In this document: positions 25,818 through 35,458 of the stretch, piece after piece
How positions within the stretch are numbered: position 1 is the first letter of the stretch
How the letters are laid out: every line of letters begins with the position of its first letter
DNA from: Mariniflexile sp. TRM1-10
GTDB taxonomy: Bacteria; Bacteroidota; Bacteroidia; Flavobacteriales; Flavobacteriaceae
Direction of reading: 5' to 3'
DNA length: 64,000 nucleotides
Assembly: GCF_003425985.1 (NCBI RefSeq)
Contig: NZ_CP022985.1
Span: forward strand, 781,501-845,500
Notes under the pieces: model-generated
What the model saw: only the letters and a program-made list of their open reading frames with translations
Databases searched by the model: none
Told to the model about the DNA's origin: nothing
Made by a program: the position numbers and the translations under genes

Positions 25818-28484
25818 CTAACCCAAACTAGCCAAACTAGCTTTTAAAGTTTCCAGTTTAGCCAAGGCATCAGCTTCTTTTTTACGTTCATTGGCAATAA
25901 CCTGTTCCGGTGCACCAGCTACAAAACGTTCGTTTGAGAGTTTCTTTTGCACCGATTTTAAAAAGCCTTCCGTATAATTTAACTCTTCCGTTAGTTTTTT
26001 AATTTCCTCTTCCACATTTACAGAACCTGCCATAGGCACAAAATACTCATTGGATTTTACCCTGAACGTTAAGGCACCATCTACAGTTTCAGAAACATAA
26101 TTTATACCTTCCAGATTTCCGAGTTTAATAATCACCTCATCAAAGGTTGTATGGGCTTTTTCATTATTAATAACTGAAAAAGCAATGGCATCTTTAAAGG
26201 CTATATTTTTCTGGGCTCTTATATTCCTAATGCCTGAAATCACTTCCGAAGCAAATTCAAATTCGGTAATTAATGCTTCATTTATCGATTTTGGGTCTGG
26301 CCATTTTGAAATAATCAAAGCTTCTTCAGGCGTTCTTTCTGCGATATAATGCCAAATGTCTTCGGTTAAAAAGGGCATAAATGGATGCATTATTTTTAAG
26401 TTGTTTTCAAAAATGGCAATGGCACTTTTAAATGTTTTGGCATCTATTGGTTTTTGATATTCCGGTTTTATCATTTCTAAAAACCAACCACAAAAATCAT
26501 CAAAAATCAGCTTGTAAATAGTCATTAATGCATCGCTTAATCGGTATTTACTAAAATGATCTTCTATTTCCAATAAAGCTTTTTGGAATTTAGATTCGTA
26601 CCAATCTATCGCTATCTTGCTGGAATTTGGTTGCGGAATGGTACCATCAATCTCCCAACCATCAACCAAGCGGTAAGCGTTCCATACTTTATTTCCAAAA
26701 CCTTTACCTTGTTGGCAAAGTGATTCATCAAACATCAAATCGTTACCTGCAGCTGAACTCAACAACAACCCTACGCGAACACCATCGGCGCCGTAATCGT
26801 CAATCAACTTTAAAGCATCAGGAGAATTGCCTAATTGCTTTGACATTTTTCTCCCTTGTTTATCACGAACCAACCCTGTTAAATAGACGTTTTCAAAAGG
26901 TTTTTCGCCTTTATATTCGTAGCCAGCAATAATCATACGGGCAACCCAAAAGAATAAAATATCGGGACCAGTCACTAAATCGTTGGTTGGATAGTAATAT
27001 TTTATGTCTTTATTTTCTGGATTTCTAATACCATCAAACACACTCATGGGCCATAACCAAGATGAGAACCAGGTGTCTAAAGCATCCGTATCTTGAGTTA
27101 GGTTGCTGGTTGTTAGTTGTTGGTTGTTGGTTTTTTGTTTTGCTAATTTTAAAGCTTCCTCTATAGTTTCAGCAACTACAAAATGGTCTTTGCCGTCGCC
27201 ATAATAATAGGCTGGAATTTGTTGTCCCCAAAGTAACTGACGGGAAATATTCCAATCGCGAATATTCTCCATCCAATGGCGGTAAGTGTTTTCAAATTTC
27301 TTAGGGAATAGTTTAATTTCAGCGTTTTCACCTAAAACAGCTTCAATGGCAGGTTTTACCAAATCTTCCATTTTCAAAAACCACTGATCTGATAATCGGG
27401 GTTCTATAACGGCTTTGGTTCTTTCTGAGGTTCCTACTTTATTAAGGTGGCTTTCGGTTTTAACCAAAAACCCTTTGTCTTCCAATTCTTTGGTAATCTC
27501 TTTTCTAACGACAAAGCGGTCTTTTCCTTGATAATGCAAACCAAAACTGTTAAGAGACGCATCATCATTAAAAATATCAATAACTTCAAGATTGTGTTTA
27601 TCTCCTAAGCTTTTATCGTTTTCATCATGTGCCGGTGTTACTTTTAAACAGCCTGTACCGAACTCCATATCTACATAGTCATCTTCAATAATCGGAATGA
27701 CACGATTGCAAATAGGCACTATGGCCTTTTTACCTTTTAAATGTTTAAAACGCTCATCATTCGGATTGATACAAATAGCAGTATCTCCAAAAATGGTTTC
27801 TGGGCGTGTTGTAGCGATCGTTAAATAGTCCTCCCCTTGCCCTTCTGAAGGCGGAGAACCATCTTCGGTGAGGATTTTATATTTTAAATAATATAAATTG
27901 CCTTGACGTTCTTCGTATATAACTTCTTCATCAGAAAGTGTTGTTTTTGCCTCAGGATCCCAATTAACCATACGGTATCCTCTATAAATCAGTCCTTTGT
28001 TAAACAAATCAACAAACACTTTGATAACCGCTTCACTCATATCGTCATCCATAGTGAATTTGGTTCTATCCCAATCACATGAACATCCTAATTTTTTGAG
28101 TTGCTCTAGAATGACGCCACCATATTCGTGCGTCCAATCCCATGCATGCTTTAAAAATTCTTCACGAGATAAATTATTTTTATCAATGCCTTGTTCCTTT
28201 AGTTTAGCAACTACTTTGGCTTCGGTAGCAATAGATGCATGATCTGTACCAGGGACCCAACAGGCATTTTTACCTTGCAAACGAGCACGACGAATCAATA
28301 CATCTTGAATCGTATTATTAAGCATATGCCCCATGTGCAGTACGCCAGTGACATTTGGCGGCGGAATTACAATGGTATATGGCTCCCTTTCGTCTGGTTC
28401 TGAATGAAAGTAATTATGTTTCATCCAGTAGTTATACCACTTAGTTTCTACCTGACTTGCATCATATTTTGAAGGCATTTGCAT
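25818..28484 (-). CDS. valS: ValRS, valyl-tRNA synthetase, with repeat-derived insertions
   Basis: Class I aminoacyl-tRNA synthetase. From ATG 28484 it has 888 residues, a normal length. [16 protein letters not shown] carries the HIGH motif, KMSKQLGNS the KMSKS loop, [13 protein letters not shown] the editing site, and the C-terminal coiled coil is present. Two short segments look foreign: [11 protein letters not shown] ahead of the editing motif, encoded by a small dispersed palindrome (27831-27858), and [14 protein letters not shown], encoded by GGTTGTT heptamers (27101-27128). Both stay in frame. Upstream in-frame starts lie before the predicted transcription start and are rejected. Confidence 0.95.
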   Translation of the reverse strand: MQMPSKYDASQVETKWYNYWMKHNYFHSEPDEREPYTIVIPPPNVTGVLHMGHMLNNTIQDVLIRRARLQGKNACWVPGTDHASIATEAKVVAKLKEQGIDKNNLSREEFLKHAWDWTHEYGGVILEQLKKLGCSCDWDRTKFTMDDDMSEAVIKVFVDLFNKGLIYRGYRMVNWDPEAKTTLSDEEVIYEERQGNLYYLKYKILTEDGSPPSEGQGEDYLTIATTRPETIFGDTAICINPNDERFKHLKGKKAIVPICNRVIPIIEDDYVDMEFGTGCLKVTPAHDENDKSLGDKHNLEVIDIFNDDASLNSFGLHYQGKDRFVVRKEITKELEDKGFLVKTESHLNKVGTSERTKAVIEPRLSDQWFLKMEDLVKPAIEAVLGENAEIKLFPKKFENTYRHWMENIRDWNISRQLLWGQQIPAYYYGDGKDHFVVAETIEEALKLAKQKTNNQQLTTSNLTQDTDALDTWFSSWLWPMSVFDGIRNPENKDIKYYYPTNDLVTGPDILFFWVARMIIAGYEYKGEKPFENVYLTGLVRDKQGRKMSKQLGNSPDALKLIDDYGADGVRVGLLLSSAAGNDLMFDESLCQQGKGFGNKVWNAYRLVDGWEIDGTIPQPNSSKIAIDWYESKFQKALLEIEDHFSKYRLSDALMTIYKLIFDDFCGWFLEMIKPEYQKPIDAKTFKSAIAIFENNLKIMHPFMPFLTEDIWHYIAERTPEEALIISKWPDPKSINEALITEFEFASEVISGIRNIRAQKNIAFKDAIAFSVINNEKAHTTFDEVIIKLGNLEGINYVSETVDGALTFRVKSNEYFVPMAGSVNVEEEIKKLTEELNYTEGFLKSVQKKLSNERFVAGAPEQVIANERKKEADALAKLETLKASLASLG
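27101..27134. repeat. GGTTGTT heptamers inside valS
   Basis: Four consecutive units (GGTTGCT, GGTTGTT, AGTTGTT, GGTTGTT) and a partial fifth in the valS coding region. They encode Asn/Gln/Thr-rich residues just before the conserved [10 protein letters not shown]. The same heptamer forms the array at 20045-20096. Confidence 0.75.
27831..27858. repeat. Small palindromic repeat inside valS
   Basis: CTCCCCTTGCCCTTCTGAAG and the next eight bases. On the minus strand this is TCTCCGCCTTCAGAAGGG then CAAGGGGAGGA, the same pattern as in kmo (49506-49540) and in the ftsL leader. It encodes SPPSEGQGE, an extra loop ahead of the editing-domain motif. Confidence 0.65.
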
Positions 28485-28514
28485 ACTTTGGAATAGTTTT
28501 TGAATAATAATTCG

Positions 28515-28545
28515 CAAAAGTACTTATATTTCTTTTTGTATAAAA
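28515..28545 (-). promoter_or_regulatory. valS promoter
   Basis: On the minus strand TTTT (28545-28542), 19 bases, TACTTTTG (28522-28515). The start site would be near 28508, upstream of ATG 28484 but downstream of the longer candidate start at 28517, which supports the shorter protein. Confidence 0.55.
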
Positions 28546-28800
28546 GATAAATACAGGTTGATAAAAACAACCCTGTATTATTTTAACAATTTTTAATAAT
28601 TATAATAGAAAAGTTATATGTACTTTTAACCAATACGTTTGCAAAAAAAACCAGTACTTTGACCTATTATTTTTGCTGTTTATAGAAAAAATAAGTATGT
28701 TTGGAGTGAATTTTAATGCAAAAAAGACTGTTATTATGGCTTAAATGACTGAGTCATCAACATCTAAAAGAAGCAAAACAACAAAGCAAATACAATAACA
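28546..28800. other. Leader region of the DUF1573 gene
   Basis: No gene is recognised. TATTTTTG at 28668-28675 is a possible -7, but its nearest TTTG (28638-28641) is 26 bases away, longer than usual. A ten-codon frame (ATG 28715, MQKRLLLWLK) ends just before a 13-base palindrome ATGACT-G-AGTCAT (28745-28757), which could be an operator. Both are unproven. Confidence 0.35.
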
Positions 28801-29226
28801 ATGAAAAAATTATTTACAGTTTTATTTATCGGATTAGTAAGTTTAGCTATTAATGCACAAGAAAAGGTAGCTAAAATCGAGTTTAAATCGGACACTATAG
28901 ATTACGGAACTATTGAAAAAGGTTCTAATGGGGTGCGTGTTTTCGAATTTACGAATACAGGTAATGCGCCTTTAATAATATCCAATGTGACTTCTAGTTG
29001 TGGCTGTACTATTCCTAAAAAACCCGATGCTCCTATTTTACCTGGGAAAACTGGAGAAATTGAGGTAAAGTATGACACCAATAGAGTTAATCCTATAAGA
29101 AAAACAATTACGGTTATCTCTAATGCAGATACACCAACTGTTGCCTTAAAAATTAAAGGTGAAGTTGTAGACACTAAAAGTGGTAGTGTACTTGAAAAAA
29201 CAGAGAAAAGTGTTGTACAGCAATAA
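28801..29226 (+). CDS. DUF1573 exported protein
   Basis: 141 residues with a signal peptide (about 1-20, MKKLFTVLFIGLVSLAINA). The mature part is one DUF1573 domain, an Ig-like fold of the ASPM/SPD-2/Hydin type. DTIDYGTIEKGSNGVRVFEFTNTGNAPLIISN and SSCGCTIPKKPDAPILPGKTGEIEVKYDT are diagnostic. These are periplasmic or surface proteins of unknown function, abundant in Bacteroidota. Confidence 0.9.
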   Translation: MKKLFTVLFIGLVSLAINAQEKVAKIEFKSDTIDYGTIEKGSNGVRVFEFTNTGNAPLIISNVTSSCGCTIPKKPDAPILPGKTGEIEVKYDTNRVNPIRKTITVISNADTPTVALKIKGEVVDTKSGSVLEKTEKSVVQQ

Positions 29227-29244
29227 AAAAATAAAATACAATTT

Positions 29245-29282
29245 ATAAAAAGTCCCTAAGTGTTTACTTAGGGACTTTTTCA
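29245..29282. terminator. Bidirectional terminator
   Basis: A near-perfect stem, AAAAGTCCCTAAGT / ACTTAGGGACTTTTT, lies between the convergent DUF1573 gene and the aspartyl protease gene. Confidence 0.9.
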
Positions 29283-29283
29283 T

Positions 29284-30624
29284 TTAAAATGGGTTTTCTA
29301 AGTTAAAGCTAAAGTTCATTTCTTTTCCTTTCCTATCTACTTTTAGCTTTATGTGTTTCCCAGCATCATCATAAAACTTGTGCATAACATCCTGCAACGA
29401 AAACTGATGTGTTGGTTTATTATTTATTCTTAAAACAACATCCCCAATAAGTAAACCTGCTTTTTTAGCGGGAGAACCATCGCGTAATTCTACAATAGTA
29501 TATGCTGGTTTTAACGACACTTTATACTGAGTATCAAAAACAATTTTAGTGTTATTTCTGGCATCATCACTCCCCATTATCCCCGATCTTTCTTTTAAAA
29601 TCCTATCGTCTATTTCTTTAACCAGCCTCACACCGTCGTGTGCCAGCTCAATACCACTCTTATTGTAATTGAATTTTTCTTTAAATAAAGCATTTTTTTT
29701 AAGTGTAATGAGTGCTCTTTGATAGTCGAAAATAATATTAAATCGCTTCAAAGCATTCCCTGCCAAACTTCCATTTCGGCTCTTAAATTTTCTTGCAAAT
29801 GAAATTGATGCACTATCAGGATAGGCAACGTTGGCATTTTCTAAAACAAAACTCTTTAATGATAACGCATCAATTTTAGTACGCTTTCCATACACGCTTC
29901 CGCTTAACCCATGTCCCAAAAAATCATTAAAAAAAGCATCGCTTGATTTAATACCTAATGAATCGTTTTCAAACAACCATAACGCATCGCTTCCTCCTGA
30001 ATCTATTAAAAGCTTCACTGGTATTTTTTTATTGTCAATGGTAACTTCTACATTTATATATGGTTTGCTGTTGTAGAATTCTAAATTAAAAGTCTCGCAC
30101 TTTCTACATTTTTTATACCGATAGGCTTCAGGCTCGGTTAACTTTAAATATTTCCTTGAATAGTTTACCTCAACTATAAGATCTCTAAAAACATCATTAC
30201 CTATAATACCATGAACGGGAAACCCTAGTTTGGGAGCTAAATCTAAATTAGCCTCAAATATGGCATATAACTCCTGTTTTAGATTTATAGCATCACCTAT
30301 TTTAATAACATTATCATCAGATTTTAATGCTTCAACCAATTCCCCTTCACCCAAGCCTCTTAAAAAAATAGTTTCGGTGTTTTTAATTTTTAAAGTATCA
30401 GAAACGTTTAAAAAATTAAAAATAATGGCCTTACTCACACCTGTATCCAATAAAAAAGAAAGTGTAACACCATTAATTTCTACAGGAATAATGATTAAAT
30501 TATTTATAAGTTTAAACTTTACCTTATCTGATCTGTGTTTATTTTGAATAGTAAATTTCCCCTGTGAAAAACCAAGGTTATTCAACAAAAAAACAACCCA
30601 TATAAAAATCACAAACCTTTTCAT
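29284..30624 (-). CDS. Exported retropepsin-like aspartyl protease with PDZ domain
   Basis: 446 residues with a signal peptide (about 1-20). Two pepsin-type active-site motifs occur in one chain: FLLDTGVSKAIIF near residue 57 and LLIDSGGSDALWLF near 205. Each heads a retropepsin-like half, so the chain could form an intramolecular dimer like eukaryotic pepsins instead of the usual homodimer. A C-terminal PDZ domain (about 355-440, YTIVELRDGSPAKKAGLLIGDVVLRIN) would bind substrates or partners. The physiological target is not known. Confidence 0.85.
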   Translation of the reverse strand: MKRFVIFIWVVFLLNNLGFSQGKFTIQNKHRSDKVKFKLINNLIIIPVEINGVTLSFLLDTGVSKAIIFNFLNVSDTLKIKNTETIFLRGLGEGELVEALKSDDNVIKIGDAINLKQELYAIFEANLDLAPKLGFPVHGIIGNDVFRDLIVEVNYSRKYLKLTEPEAYRYKKCRKCETFNLEFYNSKPYINVEVTIDNKKIPVKLLIDSGGSDALWLFENDSLGIKSSDAFFNDFLGHGLSGSVYGKRTKIDALSLKSFVLENANVAYPDSASISFARKFKSRNGSLAGNALKRFNIIFDYQRALITLKKNALFKEKFNYNKSGIELAHDGVRLVKEIDDRILKERSGIMGSDDARNNTKIVFDTQYKVSLKPAYTIVELRDGSPAKKAGLLIGDVVLRINNKPTHQFSLQDVMHKFYDDAGKHIKLKVDRKGKEMNFSFNLENPF

Positions 30625-30750
30625 AGAAAATAATCACTGGTTAGATTCATTCAATTTACAAATCTTTATGACATCTAATTTATTTTTAGCTCACTTTTTA
30701 AAAAAACTTTAAGATAATTTTCTCAACTTTGCGCCTCATAATTAATAAAA

Positions 30751-31941
30751 ATGCCAACTATATCTAGAAAAGGGCTTTTAATGCCCGAATCACCTATACG
30801 TAAACTAGTTCCTTATGCAGAACAAGCCACTAAGAATGGAAAGGCTATTTACTATTTAAACATAGGACAACCTGATATAAAAACACCCGAAGTCGCCTTA
30901 AATGCGGTTAGAGAAAATGATGTAGAGATACTTTCATATTCGAGATCTGAAGGTTCTGATACTTACAGGAAAAAATTAGCTGCTTATTATAATAAATATG
31001 ATATTAAAGTATCTCATGAAGATATTATAGTAACCACTGGCGCTAGTGAAGGTTTATTATTTTTGTTTAGCAGCATCATGGATCCGGGAGATGAAGTTAT
31101 TATTTCTGAGCCTTTTTATGCTAATTACATTGCGTTTTCAACCTCATCGGGCGTTAACGTTGTACCAGCTATTTGTAGTATTGAAGATAATTTCGCATTA
31201 CCTTCCATCGAAACTTTCGAAAAACTAATTACACCAAAAACCAAGGCTATTTTAATTTGTAACCCAGGAAATCCAACGGGTTATTTATATTCGAAAGAAG
31301 AAATAGAAAAACTGGCTGCTTTGGCAATTAAGCACGATTTATTTTTAGTTGCCGACGAAGTGTATCGCGAGTTTGTTTACGATGGCAACACCCACTACTC
31401 TATTATGCAAGTAGATGGACTGGAAGAACATGCCGTAGTGATTGACTCGGTATCAAAACGATACAGCATGTGCGGTGCGCGTGTTGGCTGTTTGGTTTCT
31501 AAAAATAAAACCGTTTTAAAAACCGTTTTAAAATTTGCACAGGCACGTTTAAGTCCGCCAACCTACGCACAAATTGCTAGTGAAGCTGCTTTAGATACGC
31601 CTCAAAGTTATTTTGATGATGTTATTGCTGAATATGTTGATAGACGCGACACCCTTATTAAAGAATTACTAAAAATTGATGGTGTAAAAGTAGCAAAACC
31701 AAAAGGTGCCTTTTATTGCATTGTAGAATTGCCCATAAAAAACTCGGACGATTTTGCGCAGTGGCTTTTGGAACATTTTGATATTAATGGTGAAACCGTA
31801 ATGGTTGCCCCTGCTGGCGGGTTTTACTCCACACCTGGTTTGGGATTAAACCAAGTACGTATAGCGTACGTACTCAAAAAAGAAAGCTTAATAAAAGCCG
31901 TACATATTTTAAAAGAAGCTCTTAAAGTTTATAAAGATTAG
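30751..31941 (+). CDS. PLP-dependent class I/II aminotransferase
   Basis: 396 residues, fold type I. YLNIGQPDIKTP at the N-terminus, TTGASEGLLFLFSS for cofactor phosphate binding, CNPGNPTGYLYS, the Asp in VADEVYREF, and the Schiff-base Lys in DSVSKRYSMCGARVG are all present. The family includes aspartate and aromatic aminotransferases. The sequence is of the AspB/AspC type, but the amino donor cannot be fixed. It overlaps murB by one base, so the two are coupled. Confidence 0.88.
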   Translation: MPTISRKGLLMPESPIRKLVPYAEQATKNGKAIYYLNIGQPDIKTPEVALNAVRENDVEILSYSRSEGSDTYRKKLAAYYNKYDIKVSHEDIIVTTGASEGLLFLFSSIMDPGDEVIISEPFYANYIAFSTSSGVNVVPAICSIEDNFALPSIETFEKLITPKTKAILICNPGNPTGYLYSKEEIEKLAALAIKHDLFLVADEVYREFVYDGNTHYSIMQVDGLEEHAVVIDSVSKRYSMCGARVGCLVSKNKTVLKTVLKFAQARLSPPTYAQIASEAALDTPQSYFDDVIAEYVDRRDTLIKELLKIDGVKVAKPKGAFYCIVELPIKNSDDFAQWLLEHFDINGETVMVAPAGGFYSTPGLGLNQVRIAYVLKKESLIKAVHILKEALKVYKD

Positions 31942-32954
31942 TGCAAATTCAACAAAACATATCTCTAAAGCCTTTTAATACCTTTGGTATTGATGTTTCT
32001 GCTAACTATTTTGTATCGGTTTCTACTATTGAAGAATTAAAACACATTCTATCCTTAAAAGATTATCGAAATAAACTTGTTTTAGGCGGTGGTAGTAATA
32101 TGTTGCTTACCAAGGATTTTGAAGGACTTGTTATCCATATTAATCTTAAGGGAATTGAAATAGTTTTTGAAGATTCCGATTTTGTATTTGTAAAAGCAAA
32201 TGCGGGTGAAAATTGGCATGAGTTTGTACTTTGGTGTATTAATAATGATTTTGGAGGTATTGAAAACTTAGCGTTAATTCCAGGTAATGTTGGCACAACA
32301 CCTATTCAAAATATTGGTGCTTATGGTGTGGAAATTAAAGATACGTTCGAGTCTTGCGATGCCATTTCCATAGAAAAACATGCTATAGAAACCTTTAAAA
32401 AACAAGATTGTCATTTCGATTATAGAAACTCCATCTTCAAAAATGAAGCAAAAGGCAAATACATAGTTACCAGCGTTACATTCAAACTAACCAAACAAAA
32501 CCACCAACTTCATATAAATTATGGTACTATTGCCTCCGAATTGGAAGCTATGCACATTAAGAATCCAACCATTCAAGATATTTCAAAAGCTGTAATTTCC
32601 ATTCGTGAAAGCAAATTACCAAATCCGAAAATTATTGGAAATAGTGGCAGTTTCTTTAAAAACCCGGTTGTACCTATAACGCATTACAACAAATTACTTC
32701 AAAATTTTGCAGATATGCCTAGTTACCCGGTTTCGAACACTGAAGTAAAAATTCCTGCGGGTTGGCTTATTGAAAAAGCAGGCTTTAAAGGCAAACGTTT
32801 TGGTAACTATGGCGTTCATAAAAACCAAGCTTTAGTACTTGTAAATTACGGGAAGGCTAAGGGTTCAGATATTTTAAACCTTTCAATTTTAATACAAGAA
32901 ACAATTAAGCGTCTTTTTGATGTTTATATAGAAGCCGAAGTAAATATCATATAA
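31941..32954 (+). CDS. murB: MurB, UDP-N-acetylenolpyruvoylglucosamine reductase
   Basis: FAD-dependent reductase making UDP-MurNAc. It starts with GTG 31941, one base overlapping the aminotransferase stop. The 337 residues show the FAD-binding LVLGGGSNMLLT, GIENLALIPGNVGTTPIQNIGAYG with the catalytic Arg-equivalent region, SFFKNPVV containing the catalytic Ser, and the AGWLIEKAGFKG end of domain 3. The length and missing YxxT insert fit the type I (E. coli-like) or short Bacteroidota version. Confidence 0.94.
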   Translation: MQIQQNISLKPFNTFGIDVSANYFVSVSTIEELKHILSLKDYRNKLVLGGGSNMLLTKDFEGLVIHINLKGIEIVFEDSDFVFVKANAGENWHEFVLWCINNDFGGIENLALIPGNVGTTPIQNIGAYGVEIKDTFESCDAISIEKHAIETFKKQDCHFDYRNSIFKNEAKGKYIVTSVTFKLTKQNHQLHINYGTIASELEAMHIKNPTIQDISKAVISIRESKLPNPKIIGNSGSFFKNPVVPITHYNKLLQNFADMPSYPVSNTEVKIPAGWLIEKAGFKGKRFGNYGVHKNQALVLVNYGKAKGSDILNLSILIQETIKRLFDVYIEAEVNII

Positions 32955-32969
32955 TACCAAAGAAATCTC

Positions 32970-32977
32970 TAACTTTG
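32970..32977 (+). promoter_or_regulatory. -7 element of the sigma/RskA operon
   Basis: TAACTTTG matches TAnnTTTG. The start site is expected near 32984, and the first usable codon is the TTG at 33001. No clear -33 TTTG is seen. Confidence 0.45.
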
Positions 32978-33000
32978 ACAATATTTAAATTGAATTTACC

Positions 33001-33531
33001 TTGATCTCATCCATAGAAAAAGAAATAGTTAGCCTGTTGGAACGTGGTGACAAAAAAGCCATTACCATACTGTATGAAAACTATGCAGATGCCTTATATG
33101 GTGTTATAAAAAAAATTATAGCAGACGACGATACAGCGCAAGATGTGCTTCAAGAAAGTTTCGTAAAAATATGGCGGTACTCAAAAAAATACGATTCCAG
33201 TAAAGCAAAACTCTTTACTTGGCTTTACCGAATAGCCTATAATACTGCTATAGATAAAGTGAGATCGCAAAAAAACAAAGACGGTAAAGAAGTCCAAATA
33301 GAAAATTCCAACGTATATAAGATATCAGCAGACGAATTAAATCAGGATGTCATGGACATGCAAAAACACCTGAATAGTTTGGACGAAAAATATCAAATAG
33401 TAATAAATGCACTCTTTTTTGAGGGCATGACCCAACAAGAAGCCAGCGAAGAACTAGACATTCCGCTGGGTACTATAAAATCGAGATTAAAAATTGGATT
33501 GCGCGAATTGAAAAAAATTTACAGTCCTTAA
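33001..33531 (+). CDS. ECF sigma factor paired with an RskA-type anti-sigma
   Basis: 176 residues from TTG 33001. Region 2 (ADALYGVIKKIIADDDTAQDVLQESFVKIWRYSKKYD) and region 4 (LDEKYQIVINALFFEGMTQQEASEELDIPLGTIKSRLKIGLRELKKI) are typical of ECF/SigK-like factors. It is followed after 11 bases by its anti-sigma partner. The regulon cannot be predicted from the window. Confidence 0.92.
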   Translation: MISSIEKEIVSLLERGDKKAITILYENYADALYGVIKKIIADDDTAQDVLQESFVKIWRYSKKYDSSKAKLFTWLYRIAYNTAIDKVRSQKNKDGKEVQIENSNVYKISADELNQDVMDMQKHLNSLDEKYQIVINALFFEGMTQQEASEELDIPLGTIKSRLKIGLRELKKIYSP

Positions 33532-33542
33532 TTAAACCAGTC

Positions 33543-34331
33543 ATGAATGCGAAAATAATTACTTTTTTAAATTCTGGTCTATTAGAAAAATACCTATTGG
33601 ACAATACGACCTCTGCCGAAACAGAAACGGTTGAGTCTTATATTTCAAAATATCCAGAAGTACAGAATGCTTACAATACATTACAACACAATCTAGAAAT
33701 AGTTGCAAAAAGTAATGCTATTGAAGCCCCTAAAAGCATCTTAAATAATATTTTAGATGAACTTGATGAAGCACCAATTGTAAAGATGAATGCTACGACT
33801 AGACAAAAGTTATGGTACAAATTTAGTGTTGCTGCCAGTATAGCTGCTTTAATATTTGCAGGAAATTCTTATTTCTTGCATTTAAAAAACGAAAAGTTAG
33901 CCGAAGAAAACCAAATAGTGGTTGATGAAATTTTCGACTTGCGTAGCGATATTGATGCAAACAACAAAAAGTTAGACAACATTATGCAACAATTTATGGA
34001 GCTTAATGATCCCGACACCTATAAATACATCATGCAAGGTAACGGTCGTGCAAAAAACCTAAAAACGGTGGCTTATATAAATCCTAAAGATAAAACATCG
34101 ATGATAGATGTGGTATCATTACCTCAATTACCAGAAGAGCAATGCTACCAAATTTGGGCAGAGCTACAAGGGAAAATGGTTAGCTTAGGTATTTTAACAG
34201 ATGCAGACAGGCAACTTAAAAAAATTCCATATACCGAAAATGCTTTGGGCTTAAATATTACCATAGAACCAAAGGGTGGTAATACCGTTGCATCGTTAGA
34301 CAATACCGTCGCCGAAATAGATTTACAATAG
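33543..34331 (+). CDS. RskA-domain anti-sigma factor
   Basis: 262 residues: a cytoplasmic N-terminal part (SGLLEKYLLDNTTSAETETVESYIS), one membrane helix near 95-112 (FSVAASIAALIFAGNSYFL), a coiled-coil stretch with LAEENQIVVDEIFDLRSDID, and a periplasmic RskA domain (SLPQLPEEQCYQIWAELQGKMVSLGIL). This layout matches anti-sigma-K proteins released by proteolysis. It pairs with the upstream sigma gene. Confidence 0.9.
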   Translation: MNAKIITFLNSGLLEKYLLDNTTSAETETVESYISKYPEVQNAYNTLQHNLEIVAKSNAIEAPKSILNNILDELDEAPIVKMNATTRQKLWYKFSVAASIAALIFAGNSYFLHLKNEKLAEENQIVVDEIFDLRSDIDANNKKLDNIMQQFMELNDPDTYKYIMQGNGRAKNLKTVAYINPKDKTSMIDVVSLPQLPEEQCYQIWAELQGKMVSLGILTDADRQLKKIPYTENALGLNITIEPKGGNTVASLDNTVAEIDLQ

Positions 34332-34353
34332 TTATAATAATATAAAACCCATT

Positions 34354-34397
34354 AAGAAAAAGCCTCATTTGACATTCAAAAATGAGGCTTTTTTATG
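34354..34397. terminator. Bidirectional terminator
   Basis: AAAAAGCCTCATTT / AAATGAGGCTTTTTT forms a strong stem with a nine-base loop between the convergent anti-sigma and aquaporin genes. Confidence 0.9.
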
Positions 34398-34422
34398 CTT
34401 TTAGATGGTAGCTATAATGACT

Positions 34423-35139
34423 TTAGGCTTCCTTTAAATTTGTTTGAAGCAAAAATTTATAGATTATCCCTCCAGCTACCGCTCCTAAAATAGGCGCCAC
34501 CCAAAACAACCATAATTGGGAAATTGCTGGTCCACCTACAAAAATTGCTTGCGAAAGCGATCTAGCAGGGTTTACCGAGGTATTTGTAATAGGAATAGAA
34601 ATTAAATGTATAAGCGTTAACCCCAAACCAATAGCAATTCCTGCAAATTTTCCGTTAGCCAATTTATCTGTTGCCCCCATAATAATTATAAGGAAAAACA
34701 TGGTTAGTAAAAATTCGGTTAAAAACGCTGCATTCATACTATAGCTTTTATCAAAATATACGGCATGGTCGTAAAAATTAGTTGCAAAAGCGCCATAATC
34801 GTTACCTCCTGTGCCACTATTTATTATATACAAAGCACCAGCTGCTCCAATAGCTCCAATACATTGGGCAATTATATAAGGTATGACTTCTTTTATTGAA
34901 TGTTTGCCTCCTGCCAACAACCCTAAAGTAACCGCTGGATTAAAATGTCCACCAGAAATATGCCCCACAGCATAGGCCATAGTTAAAACAGTAAGTCCAA
35001 AGGCTAAAGAAACGCCTATTAATAAAATTCCAATTTGTCCACTATCGGATGGCGCAATTTGAGAAGCAAAAATAGCACTTCCGCAACCGCCAAAAACCAG
35101 CCAAAAGGTTCCAAAAAATTCAGCAAATAATTTTTTCAT
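34423..35139 (-). CDS. aqpZ: Aquaporin Z-type water channel
   Basis: 238 residues, six membrane helices and two half-helices with the NPA boxes HFNPAVTLG and [10 protein letters not shown]. The N-terminal [24 protein letters not shown] is characteristic of AqpZ. The selectivity-filter surroundings (HFNPA, small residues, NPARS) favour water over glycerol. It is transcribed alone. Confidence 0.93.
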   Translation of the reverse strand: MKKLFAEFFGTFWLVFGGCGSAIFASQIAPSDSGQIGILLIGVSLAFGLTVLTMAYAVGHISGGHFNPAVTLGLLAGGKHSIKEVIPYIIAQCIGAIGAAGALYIINSGTGGNDYGAFATNFYDHAVYFDKSYSMNAAFLTEFLLTMFFLIIIMGATDKLANGKFAGIAIGLGLTLIHLISIPITNTSVNPARSLSQAIFVGGPAISQLWLFWVAPILGAVAGGIIYKFLLQTNLKEA

Positions 35140-35187
35140 AAGTTAATATTTAAAAGTTAAATGATTAAATGTAGTAAATTATTTAAA

Positions 35188-35349
35188 GAACTTGTTCAAA
35201 CTTTTTTAATTGAAGCTAAAATCGGTCATTTAGTATTAGGTTGAAGGCTTTTTTGAGTTGCATAGCAGGGCTACGGAAGGAATAAAAAGACTAAAAGCAA
35301 GTGCAAAAGGGCATTTTTTTAGTCAATAATGAAAAGCTTAAACAAGTTC
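35188..35349. mobile_element. MITE-like element, 162 bp, GAACTTGTTYAA inverted ends
   Basis: The left end GAACTTGTTCAAACTTTT and the right end AAAAGCTTAAACAAGTTC are inverted copies. The interior is non-coding and carries TGCATAGCAGGGCTACGGAA. A partial copy of the left end is at 50927-50969. The ends share a GTTTAA-then-TTTT core with the element at 13308-13523, so the two families may use the same transposase. It fills the middle of the 35140-35458 gap. Confidence 0.7.
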
Positions 35350-35431
35350 AATACCCAACACACAAAAAAGCAGAATTGTCACAATCAAGTTTTCATTCAA
35401 CAAACTTTTAGAAATTATTAGTTAAATGCTT

Positions 35432-35439
35432 TATCTTTG
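35432..35439 (+). promoter_or_regulatory. -7 element of the Cys-rich protein/glycosyltransferase/sigma operon
   Basis: TATCTTTG lies 20 bases ahead of ATG 35459. Transcription should start near 35446. A T-rich stretch at 35406-35409 is a weak -33. Confidence 0.5.
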
Positions 35440-35458
35440 CAGTAAATTATATAGACAG

